64,000 nucleotides of DNA from Notamacropus eugenii (GCF_028372415.1 NC_092872.1:394185853-394249852), one strand, 5' to 3'; positions 11,201 through 23,356 are shown, counted from the first letter of the stretch. Notes: a model not told the origin generated them from the letters alone. Numbers and translations are program-made.

Positions 11201-11489
11201 AGTAGAAATCATATGTTTCATATGGACTCAAAAAACTTTATCCTAGTAAATTGCTCCCTGGCTAATTTGCATTTGTCTGTTCCTTTCTATTTCAGAGAAC
11301 CTGTTTAGGAAACATTACTTTTTAGAGCACAATGACTTTTTTCCAGGTGACTCAGAAGAAATTTAGACAAATTACAATAAACTTGGATATAGTAGTGGAT
11401 CTCATTGAGATCCATTGAACTTATTAAAATGGATATATTCTTCCATGATGTATAGCTTGGATATGGGGGAATCAAGCAGCTTATCTGAA

Positions 11490-12402
11490 TCTCAGCCCTG
11501 AAGTGAGGAGGAGCACTGGCATGGTGGAGCTAGAGGCAGTTGTGGATAGGGAACCCTGCTCACAGATCCTGGGCAGAAAAGCTTGTGGTTGCTTCCAACT
11601 GAGCACAGGTCAGGAGACGAGTAAACTCCTCTCCCTTGATTGTGCCACCTTGGAGCAACTGAGGACTTACAGGTCCCTAAAGTATACCCTCCAATTGACA
11701 AAGGACTCAAAAGTCAAGTAACTGGCTGTGAAAATGCCCCAAAAAGGGAATAAAAAAGACGATAGAAGGTTACTTTGTCAGTGAACAGGTATTTTCTTCC
11801 ATTTTTTCAGATGAGGGTGAAGAAAACATGCCATTAGAGGAAGACATCAAAGTCAAGGTTTCTTCATTCAAAACATCCAAAATAAATTTGCAATGGTCTC
11901 AGGCCATGGAAGAGCCCAAAAAGGATTTTGAAAATCAAATAAGAGAGGTGGAGGAAAAATTGAGAAGTGAGAATGATGCATGACAATCATGAAGATCAAG
12001 TCAACAGCTTGCTAAAGGAGATGCCAAAAAATGCTGAAGAAAATAACACCTTTAAAAATAGACTAATCCAAATGGCAAAAGAGATCCAAAAAACCAAATG
12101 AGGAGAAAAATGCTTTAAAAAGAAAAATTAGCCAAATGGAAAAGGAGGTTCAAATACTCAGTGAAGAAAATAGTTCTTTAAAAATTACAGTGGAGCAGAT
12201 GAAAGCTAATGACTTTATGAAAAACTAAGAAATTGCAAAACAAAATGAAAATATGAAAAAAATTGAAGACTAAAATATGTCATTGGAAAAACAACTGTGT
12301 CTTGCTGTGGGGGAAGAGAAGGGATGGTAAGAAAATTTGGAACTCAAAATCTTGTGGAAATTAATGTTGAAAACTAGAAACAAACAAATAAATTTTAAAA
12401 AT
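11490..12402 (+). mobile_element. HAL1/L1 copy, 5'-truncated, ORF1 fused to 3' end
   Basis: Plus-strand copy that begins inside a 5' UTR closely resembling that of the second HAL1 (shared 'gtggttgcttcca', 'ctcccttgattgtgccacct', 'aaaagtcaagtaactggctg'). It has the ORF1 start at 11,734 and a degraded ORF1 up to about 12,297. It then jumps directly to an L1-type 3' end ('aaaatttggaactcaaaatc', 'aattaatgttgaaaacta') with an A-rich tail at about 12,370-12,402. The RRM and C-terminal part of ORF1 are absent. Confidence 0.75.
11734..12297 (+). pseudogene. HAL1/L1 ORF1 relic (N-terminal half)
   Basis: Starts with MPQKGNKK, equivalent to MPRKGKRNK of the intact copy, but the frame breaks within about 20 codons. 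Coiled-coil segments equivalent to intact residues about 50-185 can be followed at the DNA level ('caggccatggaagagcccaa', 'aacagcttgctaaaggagat', 'agccaaatggaaaaggaggt') with several frameshifts and stops. It ends after 'cattggaaaaacaactg', which corresponds to about residue 187 of the intact protein, where the copy is fused to 3' UTR sequence. Non-functional. Confidence 0.72.
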
Positions 12403-12975
12403 TGGGTGTTTTTAGCTCATTTTCATTTTTTAGCTCATTTTTGTTGGTCCTAAGGAAGTCCCTCCCAGTATTAATTGGGAGCTTACAGGCTAGAGTGGAT
12501 ATTATCTACTCCATTCTGCCTTCCATAATATTGACCACATAATGTTGGTCCTCTATACTTTCAAATGATAAAAAAATGCTGTTAACAAATAGCACAAGAT
12601 TTTGAAATAAATAATGGGTAGCCCTATAGCAATGAAGCAAAAGAGTTATAAATTGGGTGAGTGGTAAAATGTGAAGATTTTTTATGATGCCAGGAAGTAA
12701 GCTGAAAAGGTTGCCCCTCAACAAAAGCAATATACTATGTGATTTATATAATGGTTTCCAAGTGCCCATAAATGAGCATCAGGTACACTGATGAGAACAA
12801 CATAGGCAGATAAAATGATAACATGTGTTAGCGAAATATAGAAATAATGTAGACACAACAGTGAAACTAAATATGATTTCCTTTTATGGGGTGATAATTA
12901 TCCTTAGAAACTGTGCACTTGGAAAATAAAAATTTGTGTTTTAGTAATGAAGGCATCTTATTGAATGGGCACTGT
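12403..12975. other. Intergenic sequence, nothing recognised
   Basis: Unique-looking AT-rich sequence. The 87-codon minus-strand frame (12,506-12,769) is hydrophobic but has no known motif and lies in non-conserved, low-complexity composition. I treat it as chance. Confidence 0.4.
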
Positions 12976-13175
12976 CAATGCATTGAGTTGGCCTTGAAAA
13001 CAGGAAGTCCTGGATTCAAGTTTTACTTCTAATATATACAGGCTGTCTGATCCTGGGAAAGCTGCTATACATCTCAATGTCCTCACAGCTCTCAAAGTCG
13101 AAAATAAGTTGTAGAGCATGCTCTAATCTGCATTAATAGAGGGAGTTTCTTCCTTGGGGATTCCTTTAGAAAGGT
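12976..13175 (+). mobile_element. tRNA-derived CORE-type SINE
   Basis: Order of blocks: 'ggaagtcctggattcaagtt' (box-B-like), 'ctgtctgatcctgggaaa', 'catctcaatgtcctcac', 'aagttgtagagcatgctcta', 'tctgcattaatagagggagt', 'ttccttggggattcc'. The last two blocks recur in the same order at 55.8-56.0 kb and 61.3-61.5 kb, so this is a dispersed family with a characteristic 3' part (gcattggtagagg...ttcctcac...agttcc). Confidence 0.55.
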
Positions 13176-13886
13176 CTTTAGGGCTTTCACCTCTTCTATT
13201 ACCACTTTCTTCACCAAAAACATGAAGTGTGTAGATTAGAGTATTTCTACAGTCCCTTTCCACTTCTGCTGTTCTATGTTCTAAATTCTCTTCCATCATT
13301 AACATTCTATGTTCTATAGTCAAATAGTTGATGTTCTAATATCCTCTTCAGCTCTAATATTTTAGTATTCTAATGATAAAATGAGCAATAGTACCCGTAA
13401 CTGTACAATATAGGAGATCTGGTGCTTAAGAGGCTTAAGAAAATAGTGCAAATCTGAAATAATTTTTCTGCTATCTTTAAGCAAAATTAGAGTCATTGTT
13501 GTGACAACTGGGACAATTTTTCATCACATCATCTTTCTCTGTCATTTTTGTGCTAAGAGCAGTATTTACATCTGCTAGCAACATTGAGACTTCCTCGGAA
13601 GATGATAGTTTGGGTTCAGATTTGCTTAAACTCTGACTGAAATTCTTTTTCCTGAATAGTGTAAGAGCTATGAGTATAAATTTATAGAATAACCAGAAGC
13701 AGTATTAATTAGATGATTCACAGAGTGCTTCTAGTAGACAGACTTCATGCTTTGTTCTTCAACTGTGCCAGTTCTCATTTCTACTTTAAAGACATATCAA
13801 TATTACTTTAAAACATGCAAATTTAAATATATCTATTAATTATGAAAAACAAAGATATATCTATATATCTGTCTACAGACAAGCAC
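13176..13886. other. Intergenic sequence, nothing recognised
   Basis: No recognisable gene or well-preserved repeat. A weak 'cttcagctctaatatttta' block near 13,348 resembles the tail of marsupial SINEs but is too short to call. Confidence 0.35.
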
Positions 13887-13888
13887 AT

Positions 13889-13924
13889 TCACACACACAG
13901 ACACACACACACACACACACACAA
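13889..13924. repeat. (AC)n microsatellite
   Basis: About 17 AC units with one interruption (cag). Confidence 0.9.
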
Positions 13925-14805
13925 AACTGTGTGTATTTCTGTATTTCTACTAAAATTTACCACTTTCCACTTTAAATGGAGCCATGAGATACAAGAATTG
14001 TTTTATGTAGAAGTCGCCTTTAGCTGTAAGAACTTTGGAATCAATTTAGGGACCAAGGCCTACCACAATTCTATTTCTTCAAAGTGTTTTGTTACAAAAG
14101 ATTAATGAAGATTCTGCTCATTGATATAGCCCTCAGGGGCTCAGTTGCCACTACACTAATATCCTAAGGAATGTTCATCTTGAGGTTTTGAATTTCCTTC
14201 TTGAATTTAGTTTCTTTGTTATTTCAATTTTACTTTCTAATTGTCTGAGTTAATTTTCATTGCTTTCCTTGGCATTTTCCAGTTTAAATCCAAATTGTAT
14301 AATCTGTCCTTTACAACAATCCATTGGAGTAATCCAAAAGGAAATTGTATGTACTTTAATCAGTTCAGAGCCTTACTGAGAAGATTCATTCATTGCAGAA
14401 TCCGAAGGATTCATCAGATGGCCCTTTTCTCTTTATCCTTCCTTGAATACTTGGCTTGGGCGTCCACTATAAGACACCATAATATTTTTCTTTTGATCCA
14501 ATAAGCATCTTATTTTACAATTTTTAAAAGTTTAGAGGAGGAAGCTACTTCATAATGGGTTGATAGATGCAATTCATTACATGAATCAATTATGTGTCAT
14601 GATGCTGAGAACCTTATTAAATATATTTCAGGAAGATTTGAGAATTCTCAAATGACTTGTGGCAACTATTGTGGAAAAAAATTCTGGGTCTTCTGAATTT
14701 GTAATCAAGTAAGAAATGATTTCATGGTTTAATAGCTGTAATGTCTGCAAACTAATTTCTAGAAGTTTCAGGAGCTATAACAATTGGTTAATGTCATATG
14801 AGATC
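13925..14805. other. Intergenic sequence, nothing recognised
   Basis: The 87-codon plus-strand frame at 14,241-14,504 has no motif I recognise. No repeat is identified. Confidence 0.35.
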
Positions 14806-14807
14806 AT

Positions 14808-15030
14808 AGATGATTGCAACATCAGAAGCCATATTCCAATGTCTCCATTTTATAGATAAGAAACTAAGCACCAGGAAAGTTAAGTGACTTGATGAAAGAT
14901 ACATGTAAACTTGCCTACATGTGCACATGCACCCATACTTGTACATACATACACATGGGTATGTGTGATGTTGTAGAGGTGGGTTTTAAACCCTGGTCTC
15001 TAACTTGATTGAGTGTTCTTTTGACTGCAC
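14808..15030 (-). mobile_element. MIR-type SINE, diverged
   Basis: Reverse-complement MIR blocks: 'tccattttatagataagaaa', 'aagttaagtgacttgatgaa', then after a small cat/gta-rich interruption 'gggttttaaaccctggtctc' and 'ttttgactgcacc'. The (cata/catg)-rich stretch at 14,905-14,965 splits it. Confidence 0.5.
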
Positions 15031-15234
15031 CAGTAAATAAATTTATCAACACACATTTAGTAAGTATCTAGGCCCTGAGATGGAACTAGAAGTACAAAAA
15101 ATCTAGTATTTTCTCTTTTTAAGTATTCTATTGTCATTTTTCCTTTTCCCTTAGAAATTAATGATAGATTTCTTTTACAACATCTTTCTTTGCAAATATA
15201 TTTCTCCTCTCTCCCCTGTTGTAAGCTAGACATC

Positions 15235-15480
15235 ACCTAGAAAGTAAGAAGAAATAAAGAGGAGGTGGAGGAGGAGCAAGTGGAGAAAGAGGAACATGAA
15301 AAGAAGAAGAAGATGAAGATGATGAGGAAGAAGAAGAAGAAGAAGAAGAAGGAAAGAAGGAGAAGAAGGGAAAGGAGGAGGAAGAAGAGAAGCAGGAGGA
15401 GAAAGGAATAAAATGAGGGAGAAAAACCAAAAAAAGAAAATACAGGAGAAAAAAAGGCAAGGGAAATGAGATAAAAAGAA
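15235..15480. repeat. (GAA)n/(GGA)n purine tract
   Basis: Long strand-asymmetric purine run, densest at 15,297-15,400 (gaagaagaag...). It creates spurious serine- and phenylalanine-rich frames on the complementary strand. Such tracts can form triplex-like structures; no function is implied. Confidence 0.9.
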
Positions 15481-16325
15481 AAAGATAAATAGAGCAAAAA
15501 GGAGTCCATAAAAGTAACCAGCACATCAACTTAGTCCAACAAATATATGCAACATTCCACATTATATCTTTAAAGTATCTCTTTGACAATTTGATTGATA
15601 TAACATTATATCCAGAGATATGCAAGTAAATATTTAATAAATGCCTCTCTGAAAAAGAAAAGAAAAACGCACACTCTTAAATTTAATTTGCATTATTAAC
15701 ATTTTCTCCATCACTTTCTTAAGCATAGACAATTAACAAAATAATAGTTCAAGTCCCTTAGTAAGTAGTAGCCTTTGCCAATTTCTGAGGAATAACACAA
15801 AAAAGTAATCCACTCTAGGAAGCCATTTTCATCTGGTTTCAGCACATTATTGATTAAAACTGTAAATTCACTTTAGTATTATTATAATTTTCATTATATT
15901 GGTATGGCCCAGCCACAGGCACTGAGTATTGCTACAAGTAATTAAGGGTTTTTTCCATTTATTTAAGGAATACTTTATAATTGAAGCCACATATATTTTC
16001 TATGCTTCAAAAAGTTGACTGGTCAAATTCTCACAATCTTGCATCAAACACATGAGCCTAGGTGAATCCTGTTTTTAGGGCTTGAAGACTATGACTGAAC
16101 CACATGACTGCTTTCTCTTCTATGTTTCAATAGACTCCTCTTTTTCCACATGAAAGCAATATTTATCAATATTGCTTAGTCAAATGGTTGGTGGGTCTAT
16201 ACTGAAAACATGCCCCAATCATGGCATACAACATGTCTGAACTTGATTGTTTTTTTCCTCTCAAATTCAGTGTTTGCTCCTTTGTCCCCACCTTCTCTTC
16301 TGATATTTTAAGCTGTTGTCTAACT
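15481..16325. other. Intergenic sequence, nothing recognised
   Basis: Unique-looking AT-rich sequence without supported features. Confidence 0.4.
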
Positions 16326-16500
16326 TTACATACATAAGGACCTTAAAGGCCATCTCAGACAACTCCATCATCTCATAAATGTAGAAACTGAGAACTAGAG
16401 ATGTTGGGTGACTTAGTCAAGGTAACGTGAGTAGTAACTGGGAGAGTTGAGATTTGAAATCAGGCCCTATGTCTCTAAATCCTGAGAATTTTCCATATTA
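16326..16500 (-). mobile_element. MIR-type SINE
   Basis: Plus strand shows 'aaggaccttaaaggccatct', 'ctcataaatgtagaaactga', 'gatgttgggtgacttagtca', 'gagatttgaaatcaggccct', matching the antisense MIR order (ggacctcagaggccatct ... gaaactgag ... gtgacttgcccaa ... gatttgaacccagg). Confidence 0.5.
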
Positions 16501-17595
16501 CCAATTCTGCACAGTATCTATAATAGGGGCACCTTCTGTTTTAATACTTACAAATTTTTTAAAATTGAATCTATCAGTCAGTCAGTCAATATTCATTAAG
16601 CATTCAGGATGTCTAGTAGGCAGGCTTCAAGTTCATCATATTATTTTTCCTTAAAAATCTCCATCAAGAACATGTCTTACCTGTCCTTAATGGCTCTGAA
16701 AAATTAATGCCATCCACATTCTCCAACAAAGAGCTTTCTGATATATGGTTACTCCTAAAACTACCACCCTCTGTCCTATGAGGAGATTCACATCTCTCAC
16801 AGTACTCTCCTTCAAAGTGTTCACAGTTCCCTAGCAACAGTCTGTCTTTCTCCATTAGAAACACCTTCCAATATAATGACCTCTTTCCAGTTGTTTGATC
16901 AGTAGATCACTGGGACCTGCTTTTTTGCCAGTGTACTGAGCTATATCCTTTATCTTCCTGGAAAACAAAGTCACTAAGTAGAAATGTAACTTGTGTGAAA
17001 TAGTCAAAGATTTTACCTTGGATGATGCTATCCAGGAGTGTGTGCCTCTCCAGAACACCAAAGGTGGAAAGAAAGATCCACAACAGAATCCTGGAATCAA
17101 GGTCAAGAGGAAAAGGGACAGTGAGACACAGCACCACGATGTGAAGGAGGTTCCAAACTAACCTACCATCCTCTTGCCTATTCCCATCTATCTCTTCCCA
17201 GGTTCATCCCTCTCTCTCCCTTTTCCACCATACTCTGCCTACTATTTCTTCCTTCTTTAGCTCTTTCCAGGGGAATGATGAGGTAGGCACCTTTGATTAT
17301 GCTATAGACATAGAGTATGAACTCTGTAATGAGACTCCTTCCATGCCAGCATGCCTACTGTTAGGGTGGAATGTCCTGTGATCTATCAATTTTCCCAATC
17401 AAAATTGCCTCAGGCTCAAGAACTCCTAGTAAGATTTCTGTCACTCTGACCATTCTGTTAACAATATAAAGGAGAATGGGGGAAGTATATTGACTGAACT
17501 TTACAATGAGATCCTTGAAAAATATTTGTTGAATTGAACTGAATAATGAAATTATTAGCCTTTTTCACCAGACAAGCATGATTAATTGAATCTAA
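16501..17595. other. Intergenic sequence with small L2-like fragments
   Basis: Short L2-like ends may be present at 16,575-16,640 ('cagtcaatattcattaagca', antisense) and 17,505-17,540 ('gaaaaatatttgttgaattg', sense), but neither is long enough for a firm call. Two overlapping minus-strand frames (16,855-17,137) lack recognisable motifs. Confidence 0.35.
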
Positions 17596-17599
17596 TGAA

Positions 17600-18255
17600 A
17601 TAAAAATTGATAGGGATAATGCAGAGTGCTATACTTGGGTTAAAAAGAACTTACCACTATTTGTTGGTGACAAGGACTTAGGTAACAATTTATGTGAAAA
17701 AGTTCTGGGGATTTTAATAACCCAAATATTCAATATGAGTTAAGAGCATAGGATGGCAAACTAGCATGGCATTGTCAAATTAGTAGAGGCATGGTGTTCA
17801 TGATGAAGGAGATGATGCTCCTACTATACTCTACTCCAACATCTGGCCATATCTGGTATATTCTGTTCAGTTACAGGTACTGAATTTTAGACTGACCATG
17901 GAGAAATTTGATCATATTCAGAAAAGGCCATTATTTTAATGAGAGGAGTAGAATCCATGCCATTGAAACACTAGTTGAAGAACCCAAGGATTGCTAGTCT
18001 TAAAAAGATAAAATGGGGGAAAATAGTAGTTCTCTTCCAGTATTTGAAGGCTGTTCATGAAAAAGCACCTAGGAACAGTGAGTAATAGCATGATATAAGA
18101 AAGAACTTCCTAACATTTAGGAAGTGGAATAGACTTTGGAAGTTTCCCATTCCTGAAATGGGAACATTTACTAGAAAATGTTATAGAGAAAAAATTTTCA
18201 GATGAGGTATCTTTAAAAGCTGAGATCCTCAAATTCTGTCATATACATAAAAGAT
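17600..18255 (+). mobile_element. CR1/L3-like LINE, 3' part of ORF2 and 3' UTR
   Basis: Follows the C-terminal reverse-transcriptase and tail landmarks of CR1/L3 LINEs: 'ctcctactatactctactcc...ctggccatatctggtatatt' (LLYSTP.SG...), then a block equivalent to ...KLERVQRRA..., then 'ccagtatttgaaggctgttc' and 'aagaaagaacttcctaacat', and 'gaagtggaatagactttgga'. The corresponding antisense blocks occur at 34.64-35.10 kb, which supports a shared family. Highly mutated and 5'-truncated. Confidence 0.65.
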
Positions 18256-18269
18256 TATGCATGATAAAA

Positions 18270-20980
18270 CTGTCAAGCACATTCAGATTCTTAAAGGATT
18301 GCACAGGAATATGGAATGATCTATTATGTATATGTCCTAGAAATTCCAATGTAACATCAAAAATATTACTTTCTTAACTGGTAGTAGAAATAGTTCAGCT
18401 TCAGTTTCCTATAAACACCTCCCTATGGACCCCTTCTACTGTCTGTCCTCAGGCAAAATTCCAACTTGAACTCTATATGCTATTTAAGTCAAAAGAAGTT
18501 TTTGCCTGAGTAAGAATGTTGATATTGGACCTAGTGACATTAAAAGATGTTTTCCTTTTTTTTTTTTTCGAAGGTTAAAGTGCCATATATTGTAGTGTGT
18601 TTTGCAATGCAGAGCTGAAAAGATAATTTTGCCTCAAGTCTCATACTAGCCTTTTCTGTCTCACAGATTCAAGAAGCAGGACTTTGTTTTATGATTTTTT
18701 ATAAAGCTTATGAATTTGGTAAGCTGAGAAATCAGGAGACATTTTACTGTACTCTATTGATTATCTTTCTATGATCCACATGGTGAGTAAAAGTCATCTA
18801 GCAATGTTACCTATCCTGAATAGGAACCAAAATGATGATAAATGTTTAGAGGGAGAAAGCCCAGTATAGCTCTTCTAGTGACATGCAGTGAAATCTCTTA
18901 ACAGTATAACAAAAACAAAAAACAAACAAGCAAAAAAACTTCATAGCATTACTTCCACACATTCCTGCATGCTCTACTCATCAGGAAAGAGCAGTGGCCA
19001 GGGAAATAGCAGGACAGTGCCAGACTTAACTTTTGAGAGGAGAGAGGATCTATGGCTTCTCAGTGATGGGGGTAGGTATGAGGACTCTGACTTCATACGA
19101 CCATGTTCTGTTTGAACCCCAAATAGTCTTCCGTTTCTTTTGTTTCGGAGGAAACTGTCAGCTAAGGTTTGAAGAGAAACTAGTTCCTGTGGCAAGATCT
19201 TCTCTCTTACACAAGTGAATTTTATTTCATATAGGTTAAAAATAAGGTAACAATAATACCCACTACTGTTTCATTTTCTTTTGGTCTCTAATTTTTCTAT
19301 CCAATGACACATCTACATGTCTTATAAAGTATCATATTTAGAAGTTCTCCACTTCTCAGAGTAGAAAATTCAAGGCATTTTAATGGAATTAGAATCTTCT
19401 CACTGTTTGAGGTTAATAAACCTCAAAGATTATCTCTATGTCTAGGTCAAATCTTCTGTAAAGTATTGATAAAAAGATAGATTGAAGTCTGGGCATCTAC
19501 CCTTAATCTAAACTCATAATTCTAGCTATTTATGACTACTATTTTCCTTTTAAAAATGTTTGAAGATATTAAAGGTATATGAAGGGGTAATTTATTCTTT
19601 GAGGTCATTTAAAAGAAAGAACAGACATAGTTCAAGTCATAAGTTTCTTACCCTGTAACTGCAAATGGGAAAATTACAACATAAAAAAATGCAAAAACAC
19701 AAAAATTAATCAGAAAAATAAAACACACAGCTCTTGTAATAAATTAGCCTCAATATAATATGAGAAAAATCATTTGTTGACATACTTTCCTAGAAAATGG
19801 GCTAATCTGACAATTTCATTTGTGCACATTCAGTTTTATTGTACAGAATGAGAAGAGATTTTCTGGGATGAAAATGGACTTTACAGAAATTCTATCAGTT
19901 GACCACCTGTTCTCTTCTCTATATGTGATCACAGACTCATCCAGAACTCCTGTTGTTCATTTATAGTACCTCACTTTGCATTTCAAGAGTTTCTGGATAT
20001 TTATCAGACAGAAACATTTTTCCCAATCAGTACTGCTGTAGAGAATCATTATCTCTCACAAATGTTTAAGAATTAAGGCACTAAAGAAGATATAATTCCC
20101 TAAAGGTCATGACCACCTCCAAAGAGAAGCTGTCAAGTCCTGAATAAATCTCCTATTTAGATCTGTCTCACTGTGTCCCACATATCATAGTGATTTTTGA
20201 AGAAGAAAGAAAATCAGCAGGCACAGAGAAAAATGTTGTTAACATTAGATGAATGGAGGAAAAATGAAGAGATACATTTGAAATGGAAGATTAATAGGAA
20301 AAATTATGGGGATCATGGGAATATGGTGTCATCACAGGTCCCCTGTAAAAAATCCATTGGAATCTATCACCTCTAGACTTCCATATGCATATAAACCTAC
20401 ACCCATTTCTGTGGAGATCTTAGAATAAACAACATAGGGCAGATCTGGGACCAAATGTAAAAGGTGGAGCAATAGCAATTTCTGGGCAGCACTCCCTGTC
20501 CAAGCAAGACAATAGTTCAAACCTCCTCCCCAACTACAGCTGGTTACCAAAGCCAGGATTGGGAAGAAGCAGTCTTCAGACACTCTAGAGAAGTCCAGAA
20601 CAACATTTTTTAGAACCAGCCTGAAGCTGGTCCATTCCTCAAAGAGTAGAAAGAAATTCCCATCCTAGTAAAGACAGGAACCTCAGGGCATTTCAGGCAA
20701 GACCTAATAAGATATCAGTGACCTCACTTAAGCTATGGGAAAGGTCCTAGGCAAAATCCTTGAAGTACTTCCTGAAGCCTATGGCAGGAGCCCAAAACAG
20801 TTGCAATTTCTAAGCCCAGAACCAAAGGCAAGGACTCCAGCTAGGACTCACAGAACCAATAGATCCCCAAAACTTATGACAAGAGGAAGCCCCAGCCAGA
20901 AGACATAAGTCTGTTGAATAAGGAGCCTATTATGGTTCATTAAGCTCCGAAATGGGCAGGCCCTTCCCATACTATTCAGG
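18270..20980. other. Intergenic sequence, mostly unique
   Basis: No gene or clear transposon. A poly-T run is at 18,557-18,569. The segment from about 20,300 to 20,980 (many cag/cca-rich short phrases) could be the old 5' UTR of the L1 that starts near 20,985, but I cannot align it to anything. Confidence 0.35.
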
Positions 20981-20999
20981 TCTTTTTTATGATCTAACT

Positions 21000-21795
21000 A
21001 AAGAAACATCCTACCAAGATGAGGAAATATAATTCAACAATATGACAAGAAATATCAAAATGAAATCCTCAAAAAGAGAAAATTTATGAAATAAACTTAA
21101 AAAAACTGCCCTGGAAAAATGTCAAGAAGAAACAATATAAGAATTTCTAGATCCTTCAAAAATTATGATCAGAAAAAAAAGTTTCTAGATACCAAAATTC
21201 AGGAAATTATCATTTAAAATTGCCTAGAATTCATAGAACTAGAAGGAAAACTGAAAATAGAAAGATTCCCTTGTCACCTTCAGAAAAAGAACCCCCAAAT
21301 GAAAAATTCAAGGAACAAAATAATCAAAATTCAGATCTTCCAGATTAAAGGAAACAAATAGCCTAAGAAGTCAAAAAGAAGGAATTCAAATACCCAAGCC
21401 ACAATAAAGATTAAATAAGACTCACTGTCACTATGAAGGAGAAAGAGCTTATAATATTATCTTCCAAATCAGTGGTGTCAAACTCAAGTAGAATTGGATC
21501 ATTGTCGGCTACACGTTGATTTAGGACCTCTCAAATTAATATTATCAATATCATATTATATTTTATTGATTAAAGAACATTAATCATATTTTAATCTAGT
21601 TTGGGCTGCACTTGTGAATTTTGCAGACTACTGGCAGCGCACTGGCCATGATTTTGACACCTATGTTCCAAAAAAGATTTACAATAAAGAATAACCTATC
21701 CAGGAAAGCTGAGTATAGTCTTACAGGGGGAAATTGACTTTTAATACAATGGAGAATTTGTAAGCATTGTTGTTGAAAAAGGCCAGAACTGAGCA
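21000..21795 (+). pseudogene. L1 ORF1 relic, C-terminal half
   Basis: DNA-level similarity to the C-terminal half of L1/HAL1 ORF1: 'gaactagaaggaaaactgaa' (equivalent to LEPEGKI, intact residues 229-235), 'gatttacaataaagaataac' (GLKPRIT), 'tatccaggaaagctgagtat' (YPAKLSI) and 'aaaggccagaactgagcag' (KRPEL). The frame is destroyed by many stops and by the hAT insertion at 21,470-21,665. Judging by decay it is older than the HAL1 copies. Confidence 0.6.
21470..21665. mobile_element. hAT-type MITE
   Basis: Starts cagtggtgtcaaactcaa and ends ...gattttgacacctatg, so the termini form an imperfect inverted repeat (CAGTGGTGTCAAACTC versus CATAGGTGTCAAAATC). It is flanked by ttccaaat (21,462-21,469) and ttccaaaa (21,666-21,673), an 8-bp duplication with one difference, as expected for hAT transposition. 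It interrupts an L1 ORF1 relic. At 196 bp it has no transposase. Confidence 0.7.
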
Positions 21796-22729
21796 GTTAT
21801 TTTAAAATAGAAACAGGGACACAAAGAAAAACACTGGAAAGAGCAAATATTTTTGTAATTAAAAGGGAATGTGTGTGAAATAATTTATTACATATAATTA
21901 GTAGGATAAGAAACAAATGTCTTTTCAGAATTTTAATAACTTTAAAGGTCATAGAGAAAAGTGAAAACGACAGAGAGTATGTCAATGCTTTTGTTCTGTT
22001 GTAATGGTCTTAGCATAAGACAAAAATAGGACGGACAGGATACTATACTGGGAAAAAGCAGGAAAAAAGAATTAAAAGAAATGACTATTGCATAAGAAAA
22101 GTATATGATAAAGATTATATAGATGTGAAGGAAAAGATGAGGGATACAGGCATTCTGTGAATATCACTTTCAACTGAATTTGAAAAAAAAGGAAGATTAC
22201 TTGTAATTACAAAGCCCACCCCCATCCCCAATATGTACATATACACCCCACACACATGTACGCACATGCACACACAAATGTACATGTACACACTCAAATC
22301 TCAGTATAAAAATACGTTAAACTTAAAGGGGACATAGTAGGAGAGAGGGATGCGAGGTGGCATAGTGGAGTCTAATAGAGAGGGTAGCCTAGGTAGATCA
22401 AATAGTTCTAAAAAATTTTAATTATTGTACAGAGTACCTGAAGAGATGTTTATAAAGAATGGAAGAAAGTCTAAAAACTGGGATCATGGGTAGGATGCAG
22501 AGAAGAGTGGTAACAAAATGAAAAGTTGTTTTACTTATGAGATAACAAGGGTCAGGGAAGTCCCTTCTTTTCTACCTCTTCTGATTTGTAAATAGAGAGA
22601 TGGCAGTAAAGAGAGAACAAAGTATAAAGGTCAAGATGGAGGGAAATGTACAACTAATGAGTATTATTGTGAATAGAAATGGCATGAATTATGAATGGAC
22701 AAGCACTACAGAAGATCATAAAAAGATAA

Positions 22730-23350
22730 ATGAACAATTTCATTTCTATAAAACTTTATTCATGTTTACATTTTAGTTACATAAAATTATATATTATAAT
22801 TGTGCAAAGCACAAACAAATCTAATGTAATAAAATTAGTGGTAAGACATGCAACTTTGGGGGATGGGAGGGTAGAAATCTTTGGAAAAAGATTCCCTGAT
22901 GAAGGCTTATCTCTAAGAGTGATAAGTAACATTCAAATTTATGAGAAAAACTGTCACTTCTCAACTCATGAATACTCAAAGGATTCAAAAAGTCAGTTCT
23001 TAATGGGAAAAAAATCAATCACATGAAAAAAGTTCTAAAGCATTAATGATCAGATAAATGCAAATTAAAGCAACACTCAGGTTCTACCCAATACCTATAA
23101 GATTGAGAAAAATGACAAAATAGAAAAATGACAAGATGTTGGAGTGGCTATGTGAAAATAGGTGTACTTTTGCACTATTCGTGTAACTATTAATTGGTAT
23201 AGTCATTATGGAAAGCCATTTGGAAGTAGGCCTAGAAAACCAACAAATTGTCTATATCTTCTGATGCAGTTCTACCATTACTGAACCTAAACACCCAATT
23301 ACGTCAAAAAAAGAAGGATTTGTTCCACATACCAAAAATATAGAATATAT
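22730..23350 (+). pseudogene. L1 ORF2 relic, extreme C-terminus
   Basis: A 98-codon frame (22,730-23,026) plus its continuation aligns with the C-terminal region of L1 ORF2: IFGKRFPDEGLSLRVISNIQ (L1 pattern ...F..KGLISKI...), IYEKNCHFSTHEYSKDSKSQF (NTSHSPIDKWSKDMNRQF), then INDQINAN and a degraded LRFYPIPIRLRKMTK..NDKMLEWL (LRYHLTPIRLANMTKQENDK). This cysteine/histidine-region end of ORF2 is diagnostic for L1. Stops and frameshifts are present beyond 23,026. Confidence 0.65.
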
Positions 23351-23356
23351 CTGTCT

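Noticed and set aside
13842..14105. 87-codon frame with a His-Thr stretch
   Set aside because: The stretch is the (AC)n microsatellite; the rest has no motif.
15233..15625. 130-codon serine/phenylalanine-rich minus-strand frame
   Set aside because: Produced by the (GAA)n purine tract.
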